Assembly: GCF_001642475.1 (NCBI RefSeq)
Contig: NW_019173949.1
Location: 1-64,000 of the forward strand
Length of the DNA: 64,000 bases
Direction of reading: 5' to 3'
Source: Fonsecaea monophora
Taxonomy: Eukaryota > Ascomycota > Eurotiomycetes > Chaetothyriales > Herpotrichiellaceae
In this document: positions 10,705 through 21,027 of the stretch, piece by piece
Numbering within the stretch: the first letter of the stretch is position 1
Layout of the letters: each line of letters begins with the position of its first letter
Made by a program: the position numbers and the translations under genes
Notes under the pieces: generated by a model
Seen by the model: the letters and a program-made list of their open reading frames with translations, nothing else
Database searches by the model: none
What the model was told of the DNA's origin: nothing

Positions 10705-11436
10705 TTAGAATTTCTGGAACGCCTTGACCGCCTTTCCTGTTCGGGGCAACACGCGGAGAACGTTGAATCGGACCTGGAGATATTCCCGTACAGTTAGTCT
10801 GGTGCTCATGTTCGCTTCAAAGAGTCTCTGAAAGAAATTCGGGGCTTTCCGAGAACAGCAAAAGGCGGGTTCTTACAGTCTTGCTCAAAGGTCTGCACTG
10901 GCCCACGGTGACCTGGTCACCTTCTTCGACACGGAAAGCCGGGGAAACGTGTGCGGCCAAGTTCTTGTGCCTCTTCTCATATCGGGCGTATTTGGGGACA
11001 AAGTGAAGGTATTCTCGGCGGAGGATCAAGGTTCGGTGCATCTTGGTGGAAACGACGGTGCCGGTGAGGATACGGCCTCGAATCGAGACCATGCCGGTGA
11101 AGGGGCATTTCTTGTCTGTTTTTGCCAGAGATTGTCAGAATGATGAAATTTACCCAACAAGTAGTTTTTCCCGTTTGACGCTGTAACTTGGGGGAAAGAT
11201 CCCTTCAAAATCTCCCCAGTGGAAGAAGAACAACTGAGCACCGGAAACCACTGACCAATGTACGATCCCTCAATCGCAGTCTTTGGCGTCCTGAAGCCCA
11301 ACCCGACGTCCTTGTACCATCTTCGCCCGCCCTTGCCGACTCTCCTGCTCTTCGCCGCCTTGGATTTGTGGTTGAGGAAGATGTGAGGCTGCTTCTGGTA
11401 GGCGCGCTCGGCCTGGACTGTCAACTCGGTCGCCAT
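10705..11436 (-). CDS. rps11: 40S ribosomal protein S11 (uS17)
   Basis: 161 residues from three exons: 11256-11436, 10877-11115 and 10705-10773. The N-terminus MATELTVQAERAYQKQPHIF and the segment KKCPFTGMVSIRGRILTG are diagnostic of eukaryotic S11, as is the C-terminus VRFNVLRVLPRTGKAVKAFQ. It is a structural protein of the small ribosomal subunit that binds 18S rRNA. The length matches the family. The introns split the gene after EGSYI and after LSKT. The promoter is shared with divergent SPC7 and contains a TCACGTG element at 11606-11612. Confidence 0.98.
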
Positions 11437-11800
11437 GGTTGCGGATGTTGTTGACAGGAAGGAAGTTGAAGTGGGCGCAAGTGGTTGGAATTTTACAATC
11501 GGGGCACAACGCTAGCAACCTTTTGCCTGTGGACAATTGATGGTGCGCATTCAAAATTCTGCCAAGACATCAGAAGAGGCTAGTCCTCAATCGGTGAACT
11601 CCAAATCACGTGCTTTCGCCACCCACTCGTGTTTACATAAACCCTTGGTTGGGTTTAGCTCGTCACGGTGAGGCTGTTGGTGGGGACGCGGATTGGGCCT
11701 CGACTTTTGGTACCAAACATCCATTGCGGGCAATGCAAAGAGTATCCTTAGAACAACCCTACAGATTGAATGCCTCGGTGAGGCGATAAGGCGCTGCCAG
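11437..11800. promoter_or_regulatory. Divergent promoter of rps11 and spc7, with TCACGTG
   Basis: A 364-bp spacer between two divergent start codons. An E-box-like TCACGTG lies at 11606-11612. The same core appears upstream of other housekeeping genes in the window. bHLH factors of the Cbf1 type bind this core in other fungi; use here is inferred. Confidence 0.5.
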
Positions 11801-14800
11801 ATGGCCGATTCTACTACAGATCAGAGGTCTAGCAGGCCCAAAGCACGACAATCAATTGCGCACGTACCGTCTGCGAAGACGCACTCGTCGAGGGACAATG
11901 CGACAACGGATATTGCTGCCCTTCAAGCTCGACACACAGAGGCTAGGGCGGCAAAAAAGAAGTCGCGTGGCAAGAGTCTTGGTCCAGGCGGACTTGAAGC
12001 CTTGAAGGAGTCGACGGGAAACGCAACAAAGGTAACAACGAAACTACAGTGTGGTGATACAGCGCACTTGTTGACTTTCTGGCAGCCTACGACGCCGTTT
12101 CAAATTAAATCCATACTCAAACCTTCCATACCTCTGACGCCTCCTAAAGCTATACCGTCGTTTGACGAACTGCGCAAGCGGAGTACGGGAAAAGACAAGG
12201 CACAGACGAAGAACAACGCCGAAGAGCTGCTCATCGACTTCTCCACTCCAGGTCCGAGTGGGCAGAATGCAGGCGCGGTCGCAATGTCAGGCGCTGAGAA
12301 TGTGGCTGACCCCTTTAGTCCTATGGCGCGACGATCTCCCAGGAAAGCCGAGGGAGCGGGTGGAAGTGCAGAAGCTCGAGAGCGCGAGCAGGAAGAGGAG
12401 CGGAAGCGCAAGGCAGAGAAGGAGGCCATATTGGAACGCAGAGCGGCGAGGAGGAAATCGCTGGCAAATCGTCGAGTGTCGTTCGCGCCCGAGGCTACCT
12501 TGCATACGTGGAGCGTCATGGAACTTGCTGAGGACTCAACCACGAGTTCCGCCTCCAACTCCACAAGACGCCAATCCTCGATGACTGCACAATCACCTGT
12601 CAAATCGATACCATCGCCTGAACCAGCAGATGCGCCTTCGACTCCTGCCGGGCAGACTGAAGAGCTACTTGTCAAGGAGTCCCCTGCGAAGCAGAGGGGC
12701 GGCCGCCAGAGTAAACGCAGTCGCAGAAGCTCAGGTCTCGCAGAACCCACGCTCGATGCCGAAGAGCTGACGTATTCTTCAAGTCCCTCGGGAGATGTCA
12801 CCACTAATAGCAGTCCTGTCAACTACGAGGAAGGTATCGAGTCTTCAGATGACTCAGACACCGATGGCGATACAGCGATGAGTCTGGAAGACGCTACTTC
12901 ACATACGGTAGCTTCTGAGGATTCTGGATCAAGCACCCCTTCCAGTCTGGAAGAACGCCTGCGGCAAGCTGCCGAACAGGCTGGAACCCGCGGTATAGAG
13001 TATGACGAGCATGGCGAGGACTCTCTCATGGAGATCGTGACGGGTACTGTAACAAACGCCTTTCAGAATTGGGCACAAGGTCGGGCTCGTGGAATCCAAA
13101 GCAACGAGATGGACGAGCAGGAAAACCAGATCACATACATTCATCCGCCACCAATAACTCACGACAACGACGCTGAGATGGATGATGAAAGTGGGGATCA
13201 AAGTGGCGAGATGAGTATGGACGTCACAAGAGCTGTTGGTGGTATAGTGACGAGTCGGTCTCCGAGCAAGAAAGGCTCAAAATCACCTCTCTCACGCCGC
13301 AGAAGCAGCATGCGCCATCGTCGCTCATCTGGGAACGAATCCGTCTTTGATGAGACCATGGACTTTACAGCTATCCAAGGAGGGATCATCTCTGCTGGGA
13401 TTGAAGAGACGGTGAACAGCCGTGTGTCCGATGAAGATATCAGCATGGAATTCACACAGGTGGCTGGAGGTGTCCTGAGTGGAGCAGCTAGTCGATACTC
13501 GATCGGCTCGACTCAGTCGGATGAAAATGAGACCATGGACATGACCACTGCCGCCGGGGGAATCCTGCCCCCTATTGAGGAGCAGACCGAGCCCCAGACG
13601 GATGTGGAAGAGCAGACCGTGGCCATGGACATGACCAGAGCGGTAGGTGGCATCCTTGTCAAACACGGCAATCAGACGACAAGACAGTCTCCTGAAGACA
13701 CCGTGATTTCTTCACCACAACACGTACCACTTGACCAAACCACACCGAAGTCTCCACCAAAGTCGCACCAACATCGAACCTCTATAGCCTCAGAGACTGG
13801 CAGTCCGAGCATTGCTTTGAAGCCACGACTGTCAGGCCGGCCCCAGCGAAGCGCCACGAAAACTGCTGCTACTCCACAAACTACACAGCATAATAGCACA
13901 CCGGTCAAGTCACAGACTAGGAAACAGCAGGGCACTCCATCAAAGCAGATCACTCCACTCCCCACGCGAGCTGAGTCTCCAAACAAAACTCCATTGTCTG
14001 CAAATGTCTCGCACCGAAGTGCTTCGCCAAAGAAGCTGTTCAAAGCCGAAATCAAAGCCAGGGCATCCCCGGCCTCTGCAAAGCGAAACGCGCTTTTTTC
14101 TCCCGGCAATCAGACTCCCAGTGTCGTCCTGAAAGCACCCAAATCTCACCTAGGGCGTCGACGATCAAGTGGGATTGGTATTGACAAAGATGGAATCGGC
14201 TCTCCGCGAGTGACCGAACTACTGGACCGTCGATCCTCAATTGGAGACGCAGCGCCTCAGTTCAAGCTTGCTAGCATTGAGCCTACAACGTTGCGCTGTG
14301 AAGACCCACAAGAAGTTGCGCGAGAGGTAGAGGCCGAAAGAGCAGAAGAGCAGCGTCGAGAGAGCGGCAGATTTGTCATGGAACAAGAAGCCGACGAGCC
14401 TCAGGATGAGAATGTCACTTTACAGCTGAAAGACATGATTGAGTCGATGACGCCGCAGAAACCAAAATCTGGCAAACTCAAAGGCAGAAAGAGCCTTGCA
14501 GTTGGAGGTGCCAAAGGTCTTCTAGGAAAGCGGCCTGCAGAACTCGATATGGACGATGACGATGGCGATTCAACTCCGAAGCGTTTGAGAGCGGTTTCTA
14601 GAGAAGGGAGCCCAGTGAAAAAGGTTCATTTACCGAAGCCACCTACCAAGGACGAAACAACTGGCAGATTTAGCACGAGACTTCAGAAATCTCTCCAGGA
14701 GATGGCTGACAGTGCTAATGCAACTCCAAGTCTCGGACCAGCGTCGCCTACTAAACACACGATAGCACCGAGCCCAGGCACTACTCGACGCTTCAAAGAT

Positions 14801-16990
14801 GTCAAGGTCAACGATGAAGCAAGACCAGAATCGTTCGAGGACAAACTTGATAACGTGGTTGGAGCCATTGACATTTCCACCGTTCAGATGGAAGAAGGAT
14901 CAGCTCGGAGTGAAGAGGACAAGATCTCTCTCCAGCAGTTCTTGAACATGACCAATATTCATTTCATCGAACTGTCAACCACGAAGCGGAGACACACAAT
15001 GGCACAGTCAATGCCGGCCTCTGGGTCCCAGGCAGATGTGGACGCCAGCAACACAGCGGATAACTTCGTTGCGGCTGCCACCACATTGCCACTCCTTGAA
15101 CTGTATCAGCATGCCACGCGAGAGCTCAAGTCGTATATATCGGCTGGTCGCAAGATAATCCGCTCTATCGAAGCAGAAACTCTGGCCGACCAGCCACCAC
15201 TTTTCCGGGAATACGTCGATGCTCGCCCTGACGTGAAGGTGGTGATGGACAACCAATTTCGCAACGGCAAGGCCAACGCTCGTCTGCAAAGCAAGGAGGG
15301 CTGGTATCAGTGGAGAGCACAGCTGGTAGAAGGCCTCAAGAATGGGCTAGAGGGTATCGACCATGGGATACAAGCTGACCTTCAACTATTACAACAACAG
15401 CAACAGATACTAGACTCAGTGCTTCCTCGGCTTAATCAAGAACGAACTGATCTCGAGAACCGAAAGGCATCGCTACAGCAGAGTCTGGAAGAACTGGACA
15501 GTATCCATCATGAGTCATTAACCAATTGCCGGCGTGAATTGCAGAATGCCGACGAATACTATCTTCAAAGATCTGCTTTGCTCGACTCCTTGCACGAACA
15601 GATGCGAGAGAAAGAAGAGGCGCTCCTAGCTGCCGCCGAACTCAAGACCGAGATGAATGATCAGATTGCAGAGGCAGACCGAGTCAGGGAGGAAAGCAAG
15701 GGTTGGCCTGTCGCCGATGTCCTGGACCTAAGGTCGAGGGTAAATGCCATCGAGAAACAAACCGGCTGGCGATTGATCGCTGTGGAAGAAGAGATGGATG
15801 AACCAACCGACTTTGGGCCTGCCCTCACCATGATGTACAAGGATAATCTACGACTCTTCTTCTACCCTCAAGCTTTCCAATCCAAGGCTTCAGATGCACC
15901 GCGGCGCAGATCAGGGAGGAAGTCGGCATCAACTAGCGGTCCAACGGCGCCTCTTAGCTTGACTTACGCTCCCACAGACGAAGAAGACTCTGATGTCAAA
16001 CCGTCCGAGCCACCAACCGAGAAACGCTTCTTCTTGCAGTTGGTCAGAAGCCAATTGCACGCCTTTGCAATGATGCCCAAACGGTCCGTATCGTCCAGAA
16101 CAATGCTGTCAACTGTTTCTCAGGGCTGGGATCTTGCATGCAAAATTTCCGAAGAACTCCGACTTCTGAACCTCGTGGGCATCACGACAGCCTCCATCCT
16201 AAGTGACGAGAAACTCGGGGTCAAGGTCGCTCTGATCACGCCGAAGCAAGGGCGGGTTGATATTGAATTCGCGGTAACAGTCGCGATTCTGAACGACGGT
16301 GACATTGTTGCATCGACCAGCGTAACTGCAAATGCAATCTATGGCAGCTCGGTGGAACTGTTGAGTGGTGGAAAGGGTAGGAAAGTGCAACATGCACTGG
16401 GAAAGGAGGCTGAGAGTAGAAGCCTGGGCGAAGGAGCTTTTATCAGTGCCATCCATGGCTTTGAAGAGTGGCTGCGTGTACAGGACAAGGCGAGATCAGG
16501 GACGAAGGTGGCTGTCACGAATGCTTCTGCACCTGAGCCTGAGCCTCAGTCTGTTGCATCGACTGTCGCCTCCAAACCGACAACAGTCCCTTCGACCTCA
16601 ACCTCGACCCTGACCTCGGCTACCACTCCAGTGGCGCCCAAGCGCTCTCCTCTGGCTCCTAAACGAACCAACCCACTACAAAAGAAAGCTCTTCCAGTTC
16701 CGAAGCAGCGCCTCGAGAAATTTCAGCCTCAGGCTCTGACCCAACATCAACTTGCGCACACAGCCGCCGAGAAAGAGAACTTCAACCCATCTCTATCGGT
16801 CTCTGGCAAGATGACTCCTCAGAAGCAGCAGCAGCAACGACAGCAAGCACCGCTGGAAGATAAACGCGGCATCGACTCGGCCGAGTGGGAGGACGTGATC
16901 CCCAGGGCGGCCATTCCGCCCGAGATGCAGGAAGCCATGATGCACACACCCATCAAGCGCGTGGGTGCTTTGAGGAGGAGTCCGATCTGA
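11801..16990 (+). CDS. spc7: Kinetochore scaffold Spc7 (KNL1/Spc105 family)
   Basis: About 1,711 residues if a 54-nt intron at 12032-12085 is removed. That intron has no stop and keeps the frame, so it could be retained. The start is ATG 11801 (MADSTTDQRSS). The outer-kinetochore scaffold recruits checkpoint proteins and PP1 and contacts Mis12 and Ndc80. Seen in order: an ILK-type PP1-docking motif (KSILKP) just after the intron, RVSFAPEATLHTW (RVSF docking), then at least five MELT-type repeats at about 13212-13655 (SMDVTRAVGGI, TMDFTAIQGGI, SMEFTQVAGGV, TMDMTTAAGGI, AMDMTRAVGGI). A long disordered Ser/Thr-Pro region follows, then a C-terminal Spc7 domain with a coiled coil (about 15350-15760) and an RWD-like end. 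The repeats are phosphorylated by Mps1 in known orthologs and recruit Bub3-Bub1. The stop codon lies inside an (ATCTG)n repeat. Confidence 0.95.
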   Translation: MADSTTDQRSSRPKARQSIAHVPSAKTHSSRDNATTDIAALQARHTEARAAKKKSRGKSLGPGGLEALKESTGNATKVTTKLQCGDTAHLLTFWQPTTPFQIKSILKPSIPLTPPKAIPSFDELRKRSTGKDKAQTKNNAEELLIDFSTPGPSGQNAGAVAMSGAENVADPFSPMARRSPRKAEGAGGSAEAREREQEEERKRKAEKEAILERRAARRKSLANRRVSFAPEATLHTWSVMELAEDSTTSSASNSTRRQSSMTAQSPVKSIPSPEPADAPSTPAGQTEELLVKESPAKQRGGRQSKRSRRSSGLAEPTLDAEELTYSSSPSGDVTTNSSPVNYEEGIESSDDSDTDGDTAMSLEDATSHTVASEDSGSSTPSSLEERLRQAAEQAGTRGIEYDEHGEDSLMEIVTGTVTNAFQNWAQGRARGIQSNEMDEQENQITYIHPPPITHDNDAEMDDESGDQSGEMSMDVTRAVGGIVTSRSPSKKGSKSPLSRRRSSMRHRRSSGNESVFDETMDFTAIQGGIISAGIEETVNSRVSDEDISMEFTQVAGGVLSGAASRYSIGSTQSDENETMDMTTAAGGILPPIEEQTEPQTDVEEQTVAMDMTRAVGGILVKHGNQTTRQSPEDTVISSPQHVPLDQTTPKSPPKSHQHRTSIASETGSPSIALKPRLSGRPQRSATKTAATPQTTQHNSTPVKSQTRKQQGTPSKQITPLPTRAESPNKTPLSANVSHRSASPKKLFKAEIKARASPASAKRNALFSPGNQTPSVVLKAPKSHLGRRRSSGIGIDKDGIGSPRVTELLDRRSSIGDAAPQFKLASIEPTTLRCEDPQEVAREVEAERAEEQRRESGRFVMEQEADEPQDENVTLQLKDMIESMTPQKPKSGKLKGRKSLAVGGAKGLLGKRPAELDMDDDDGDSTPKRLRAVSREGSPVKKVHLPKPPTKDETTGRFSTRLQKSLQEMADSANATPSLGPASPTKHTIAPSPGTTRRFKDVKVNDEARPESFEDKLDNVVGAIDISTVQMEEGSARSEEDKISLQQFLNMTNIHFIELSTTKRRHTMAQSMPASGSQADVDASNTADNFVAAATTLPLLELYQHATRELKSYISAGRKIIRSIEAETLADQPPLFREYVDARPDVKVVMDNQFRNGKANARLQSKEGWYQWRAQLVEGLKNGLEGIDHGIQADLQLLQQQQQILDSVLPRLNQERTDLENRKASLQQSLEELDSIHHESLTNCRRELQNADEYYLQRSALLDSLHEQMREKEEALLAAAELKTEMNDQIAEADRVREESKGWPVADVLDLRSRVNAIEKQTGWRLIAVEEEMDEPTDFGPALTMMYKDNLRLFFYPQAFQSKASDAPRRRSGRKSASTSGPTAPLSLTYAPTDEEDSDVKPSEPPTEKRFFLQLVRSQLHAFAMMPKRSVSSRTMLSTVSQGWDLACKISEELRLLNLVGITTASILSDEKLGVKVALITPKQGRVDIEFAVTVAILNDGDIVASTSVTANAIYGSSVELLSGGKGRKVQHALGKEAESRSLGEGAFISAIHGFEEWLRVQDKARSGTKVAVTNASAPEPEPQSVASTVASKPTTVPSTSTSTLTSATTPVAPKRSPLAPKRTNPLQKKALPVPKQRLEKFQPQALTQHQLAHTAAEKENFNPSLSVSGKMTPQKQQQQRQQAPLEDKRGIDSAEWEDVIPRAAIPPEMQEAMMHTPIKRVGALRRSPI

Positions 16991-17006
16991 TCTGATCTGA
17001 TCTGAT
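16984..17006. repeat. (GATCT)n pentanucleotide repeat across the spc7 stop codon
   Basis: Four exact GATCT units followed by GATA. The spc7 TGA stop (16988-16990) falls within the first units, so repeat length changes would alter the 3' untranslated region directly after the stop. Confidence 0.95.
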
Positions 17007-17798
17007 ACTGTAGGCTTTTGGTTCTTTGACCCGGGTCAACCGACGCCTGCCTGATGTTGTATATATTTGGTGTTGATGCGATGACGACTTTGTTATAAGG
17101 AGGAGGGGGGTTTTTTTTTATTACTTTGGCTTCAAGCAGGGAGTTTGTTGGATATCGAACTTGCATTTTCGGGGCTTTGGACTTTTGGACTTTTGACTAC
17201 CGACCAGCATCCAAGCATGTGATGGATGCATGGAGTTGTCATGTACATACATGCATACATGGAAAGAAACTCCCTCGTGGTGGACTGACTGACTGTTCCA
17301 GACGGCTAAATCCTTTCCATCTCAACTATCTTTCTCTTGTCTCTTTTCATGTCATGTCATATCTCTGCCTTTCCTTCCTTGGTAGTTTCAGTTTGATGAC
17401 CTCGTCTATGTAAGTAAGTAAGCAAGTAAGCAAGTAGGTAGGTAGGTAGGTAAGTAGGTATAGATGTAGGTGGGACAAGGCTCTGAATTTCAGGGGGGGG
17501 GCAACCCAGGTGGGTTCTTCATATTGTAAAGCTCGCAGGACTTGCGTTCCGCTGTCCCGTCCCGGCCTGTCTACTAGATAATCATAGCATTTTAATCATT
17601 GTCACTCACTCCTCCGATTTTACCCACCATCTCATCTCGCCAGCCCGTAAGCGCTGTGGGTAAGCAAGTAATGTTGGTAAGGTTCGCACTGGGGGAGGTC
17701 TCAAGAGAGAAGGTCTCTAGGGAGGTCTCCAAGAGTGAATGAATCAATGATACACGATCAATCAATCATAGTGTCTTGATCAGTATCAACTACTCCTA
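16991..17798. other. Convergent spacer between spc7 and prp28
   Basis: Contains 3' untranslated regions of two convergent genes, a tetranucleotide repeat (17410-17460) and an 8-nt G run near 17495. No supported gene. Confidence 0.6.
17410..17460. repeat. GTAA/GCAA/GTAG tetranucleotide microsatellite
   Basis: About 50 bp of imperfect 4-bp units (GTAA, GCAA, GTAG) in the convergent spacer. Confidence 0.9.
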
Positions 17799-20312
17799 CT
17801 ACCACCCACCACCGCCGCCGCCGCCACCACCACCCTTCCCTCCAAAGCCACCGCTCTCATCACTCGCCCCTTTGCCGCCCTTCATCTTATCGCCGCCCGC
17901 CAGCCCGGCGCCTCTCTTCTGCTGTGCCGCTTCGTGCTTCCTCAGCTCCTCCGGCACCCTGCTGATCGAGCTCTTCATCAACATCTGCTTTAGATCGTAC
18001 AACACGTCGTTGTCTTCGTTACCCAGGAACGTGATGGCCACGCCCGACTTGCCAGCTCGGCCCGTACGCCCGATACGGTGGGTGTACGATTCGATGTTGG
18101 TCGCCATGTTGAAGTTGACCACCAAGCTCACGTCGGGGACGTCGATACCACGACCGGCCAAGTCGGTCGCGACCAGGACATCGGTCTTGCCGTCCCGCAC
18201 TGATTGCAGAGCCGCCTCGCGCTGTTCCTGCGTCTTGGACCCGTGCAGTGTGACGCTGCTGAATCCCATCGACTTGATGTCCCGGGCAACGGCATCACAA
18301 TTCCTCTTGATGTTGACAAAGACGATGATCGGTGGACGGAACTCTCCACTAGAGAGGATCTCGTTCAGTCGCTTCTTGCGCTTGTCTTCGCCAGCCACGA
18401 ACTCTACCCGCTGTTCAACAGTGTCGACAGCCTCGCCCACGTTGCCGATCGTCACGATCGCCGGTCTTCTCAGATATTTTCGTGCGATTCGCTCGACTGC
18501 GGCAGGCATGGTGGCCGTGTACATCATGGTCTGGCGATACCGGTCTTTTCCACCCAGATGGCGGGACATGGCTTTTCCATCTTCTGCGTCTTCAGTGTCA
18601 GGTTTCTCATTAGTCACAGGTAAAGCATCGAGGATCTTGTTCACAGGCTCTTCGAATCCCAGGTCGATCATGCGGTCTGCTTCGTCCATGATCACGTAGC
18701 AGCATTGCTCCAGCACGATGATGCGGCGATCTATACAATCTACCAGACGACCCGGTGTCGCGATGATGATTTCGGCGCCGTTGCGTAGATTGTAAGCTTG
18801 TTCCTCGATACTGTGACCTCCAACTATTGACACGACCGTGAATCCCAGCGGCGTCGCAAACTTTTTGGCTTCAATCTCGATCTGCTGTGCCAGTTCACGG
18901 GTGGGAGCAAGGATGATGGCGTAGGGTCCGTTGTTGCGGCGCATGTCGTCTTCGTCTAGCCGCGGAAGCTCGGCGATGTACACGAGCAAAGGAAGGAGGA
19001 AGGCTGCAGTTTTTCCGGAACCTGTGACTGCCACGCCGATGAGGTCGCGATTTTGAAGTGCGATAGGAATGGCGGCCCGTTGGATAGGTGAGGGATCAAC
19101 GTATCCCACTTGGTCGATGATTTCCAACAGCTTTCTTGGAAGTCCAGATTCTTTCCAACTACGCATAGGGTTAGGGATGCCGCCACCTTTTGTGCTGATG
19201 TTGAAATCCTCCTTGAAAATACGCCAGTCGCGTTCGCGCATATGCTCCAGTTTCTTCTCACTCCAGTGTTTGTCAATGGCCATCCGGCCGGACTCTTCCT
19301 TCCTCTTGCGCTCCATCTCGAGAATCTCCTGGGCGCGGGCAGCTCCGGCGACCGTGTCTCTCGACTGCAACGCCTCTGCATACTTTCGTGCCGCTGCATC
19401 GGCCGCCTGTTCATCAAATCCACCCAGGCGACCTCTCCCAAAGAAGGTGACGTCGGCGCGATTGTTGTAGATGGGATTGTAATCCGGTGTGGTGTCCTCT
19501 TCGGCGTTCCATTCAAAATTGAATTTCTTTTCCGTCGTCCGCCGTCGCTTTTTCAAGGCAGAGAAGGTCGACACATTCATGTCGGCACCCATGTACCTCT
19601 GTCGGATAATCTCTGTTTCGGGCTTCTCAGTCCGGTCGTCCTCGGCGCCTCGCTTTTGTGCCCGCGATTCACCACCAAACGCAATCGCTTTGGGTGCCGG
19701 AGGTGGCGCAAAGTCGACGCCCCTGTTGGGTTCTCGTGACCGCATGGCAGCAGGGCCTGTGGGGACATCTCCTCCATTGCGTAGAGCCTTCGGCCCCGTG
19801 GGCGCTGGACCGGGCTTGGGCGGTTCCAACGGCGCAGAGGAACCGTTCCGTACAAGACCGTTTGGCTGTTTCTGAGCGGAAGCGGCCTCAACCTCCTTCT
19901 GTCGCTTCTCCAAAGCAATTCTTTCACGCTCCGCCCGGGAGAGGAATTTGGGCTTACTGGCCGCGAGGTCGGCTTCCCTCTTCTTCTTGAGGAGTTCCTC
20001 CACGCTCAACGGCGTTGCCTTTGGCGCCTTTGTCGCGCCCCATCCTTTCTTCTTCGGAGGCTGTGGCCGGACAACCGCTGTTGTAGAGTCTGGGTCGTCG
20101 CTAGGAGGAGGTGGCACCGGCTCTGGCGGAGGGGGGGGCACACTTGAGTCTATAGGCGGAGGAGGCGGCGCAAACCTCGCCTCTAGCGGAGGAGGAGGAG
20201 GTTCAGTCTCAGCGGACGGGGGAGGCGGAGGTGTCTGTGGTCTTGAAATAGGGTCAACAGGAGGTGCTGGCATTTCAACTTCGCGGTGGCCGTTCACCAT
20301 TGTTTCCGCCAT
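17799..20312 (-). CDS. prp28: DEAD-box RNA helicase Prp28 (U5 snRNP, DDX23 family)
   Basis: 837 residues in one exon, start ATG 20312 (MAETMVNGHREVEM). The helicase exchanges U1 for U6 at the 5' splice site during spliceosome activation. The N-terminus (first 100 residues) is proline-rich with long PPPP runs, followed by basic coiled segments typical of Prp28. The Prp28-specific lead MRSWKESGLPRKLLEIIDQV precedes the Q motif. Helicase motifs: AVTGSGKT, PTRELAQQ, TPGRL, DEAD (VIMDEADRMIDLGF), TAT instead of SAT (YTATMPAAVERIA), then LVATDLAGRGIDVP and HRIGRTGRAG. The C-terminus ends in a poly-glycine tail coded by a GGC/GGT repeat (17800-17830). The length is slightly above that of other ascomycete Prp28 proteins. 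Nuclear. Confidence 0.96.
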   Translation of the reverse strand: MAETMVNGHREVEMPAPPVDPISRPQTPPPPPSAETEPPPPPLEARFAPPPPPIDSSVPPPPPEPVPPPPSDDPDSTTAVVRPQPPKKKGWGATKAPKATPLSVEELLKKKREADLAASKPKFLSRAERERIALEKRQKEVEAASAQKQPNGLVRNGSSAPLEPPKPGPAPTGPKALRNGGDVPTGPAAMRSREPNRGVDFAPPPAPKAIAFGGESRAQKRGAEDDRTEKPETEIIRQRYMGADMNVSTFSALKKRRRTTEKKFNFEWNAEEDTTPDYNPIYNNRADVTFFGRGRLGGFDEQAADAAARKYAEALQSRDTVAGAARAQEILEMERKRKEESGRMAIDKHWSEKKLEHMRERDWRIFKEDFNISTKGGGIPNPMRSWKESGLPRKLLEIIDQVGYVDPSPIQRAAIPIALQNRDLIGVAVTGSGKTAAFLLPLLVYIAELPRLDEDDMRRNNGPYAIILAPTRELAQQIEIEAKKFATPLGFTVVSIVGGHSIEEQAYNLRNGAEIIIATPGRLVDCIDRRIIVLEQCCYVIMDEADRMIDLGFEEPVNKILDALPVTNEKPDTEDAEDGKAMSRHLGGKDRYRQTMMYTATMPAAVERIARKYLRRPAIVTIGNVGEAVDTVEQRVEFVAGEDKRKKRLNEILSSGEFRPPIIVFVNIKRNCDAVARDIKSMGFSSVTLHGSKTQEQREAALQSVRDGKTDVLVATDLAGRGIDVPDVSLVVNFNMATNIESYTHRIGRTGRAGKSGVAITFLGNEDNDVLYDLKQMLMKSSISRVPEELRKHEAAQQKRGAGLAGGDKMKGGKGASDESGGFGGKGGGGGGGGGGW

Positions 20313-21027
20313 GTTGGCGTCTGTTGCACCAGCTTTGGACTTTTTGTAGTCCTTGTCTGGGTGGAAGGGTTGGTATTATGGCAAAGTCGTTTAGGCTGCG
20401 TGAGATCGAGACTCTCGACCTAAGATAAAGTGCCTCTTGAGGAGAAAATGAAGGGAACGGCAGCAGAAGTTTATGGTAGGTATCAAGTCCAGAAGTTGGA
20501 AAGACAAGACAAGAGGCGCCATCAATTAAGCCTTGGGGAGGCAAAGATCTCGTTCACTCGGTGAATCAATTTTCCGACGAGGCTGGTATTAGTCAGAAGA
20601 TGTGCGGGGGACTGCCAGCCTTGTAGAAATCGCCAGCCATCTCCGAGCTCGACACAAGTTCAGCCTTTAGCAGCACCACAGTGAAAAAAACCCCGGTTGT
20701 TTCTTGCCATATGATATCGTACAAGAAAGAATTAAGGCTAAAACATATCAACAAGCCGTGTCATATCCATTACTGTATTTTTCGTCGGAAGGTAAAAAGG
20801 AAAAGATTTTTCGGGCCCTCAACCTGGATCCATGCCATACTCGACAAGGCAGAAAATTCTGTCCAAACACACACAACTGCTGCTCGCTCAAAGTATGTGG
20901 TCGAAAGAGAAGTTGACAACCCCCGTCAAAAACGCATGTTCATAACTTATTCTTCGGTTACCCCATTTTTGACCCATCGAGGACAGAAGGGGAGGTGGAT
21001 TTTGACGGGTCCGTTCGCGCCGCAGCA
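20313..21027. other. Promoter of prp28 and 3' region of the kinase gene
   Basis: Both flanking genes are on the minus strand. The prp28 leader and promoter lie at the 20.3-20.6 kb side and the kinase 3' untranslated region begins at 21027. No supported gene. Confidence 0.5.

Noticed and set aside
11693..11800. Longer Spc7 starting at 11693
   Set aside because: That extension begins with a non-ATG codon; ATG 11801 is the first good start in frame.
12100..12822. Minus-strand open frame of 240 codons
   Set aside because: Antisense to Spc7, where known motifs (RVSF, ILK) fix the plus strand as coding.
17776..18699. Plus-strand open frame of 307 codons
   Set aside because: Antisense shadow of Prp28; its composition (long proline run) mirrors the poly-glycine tail on the other strand.
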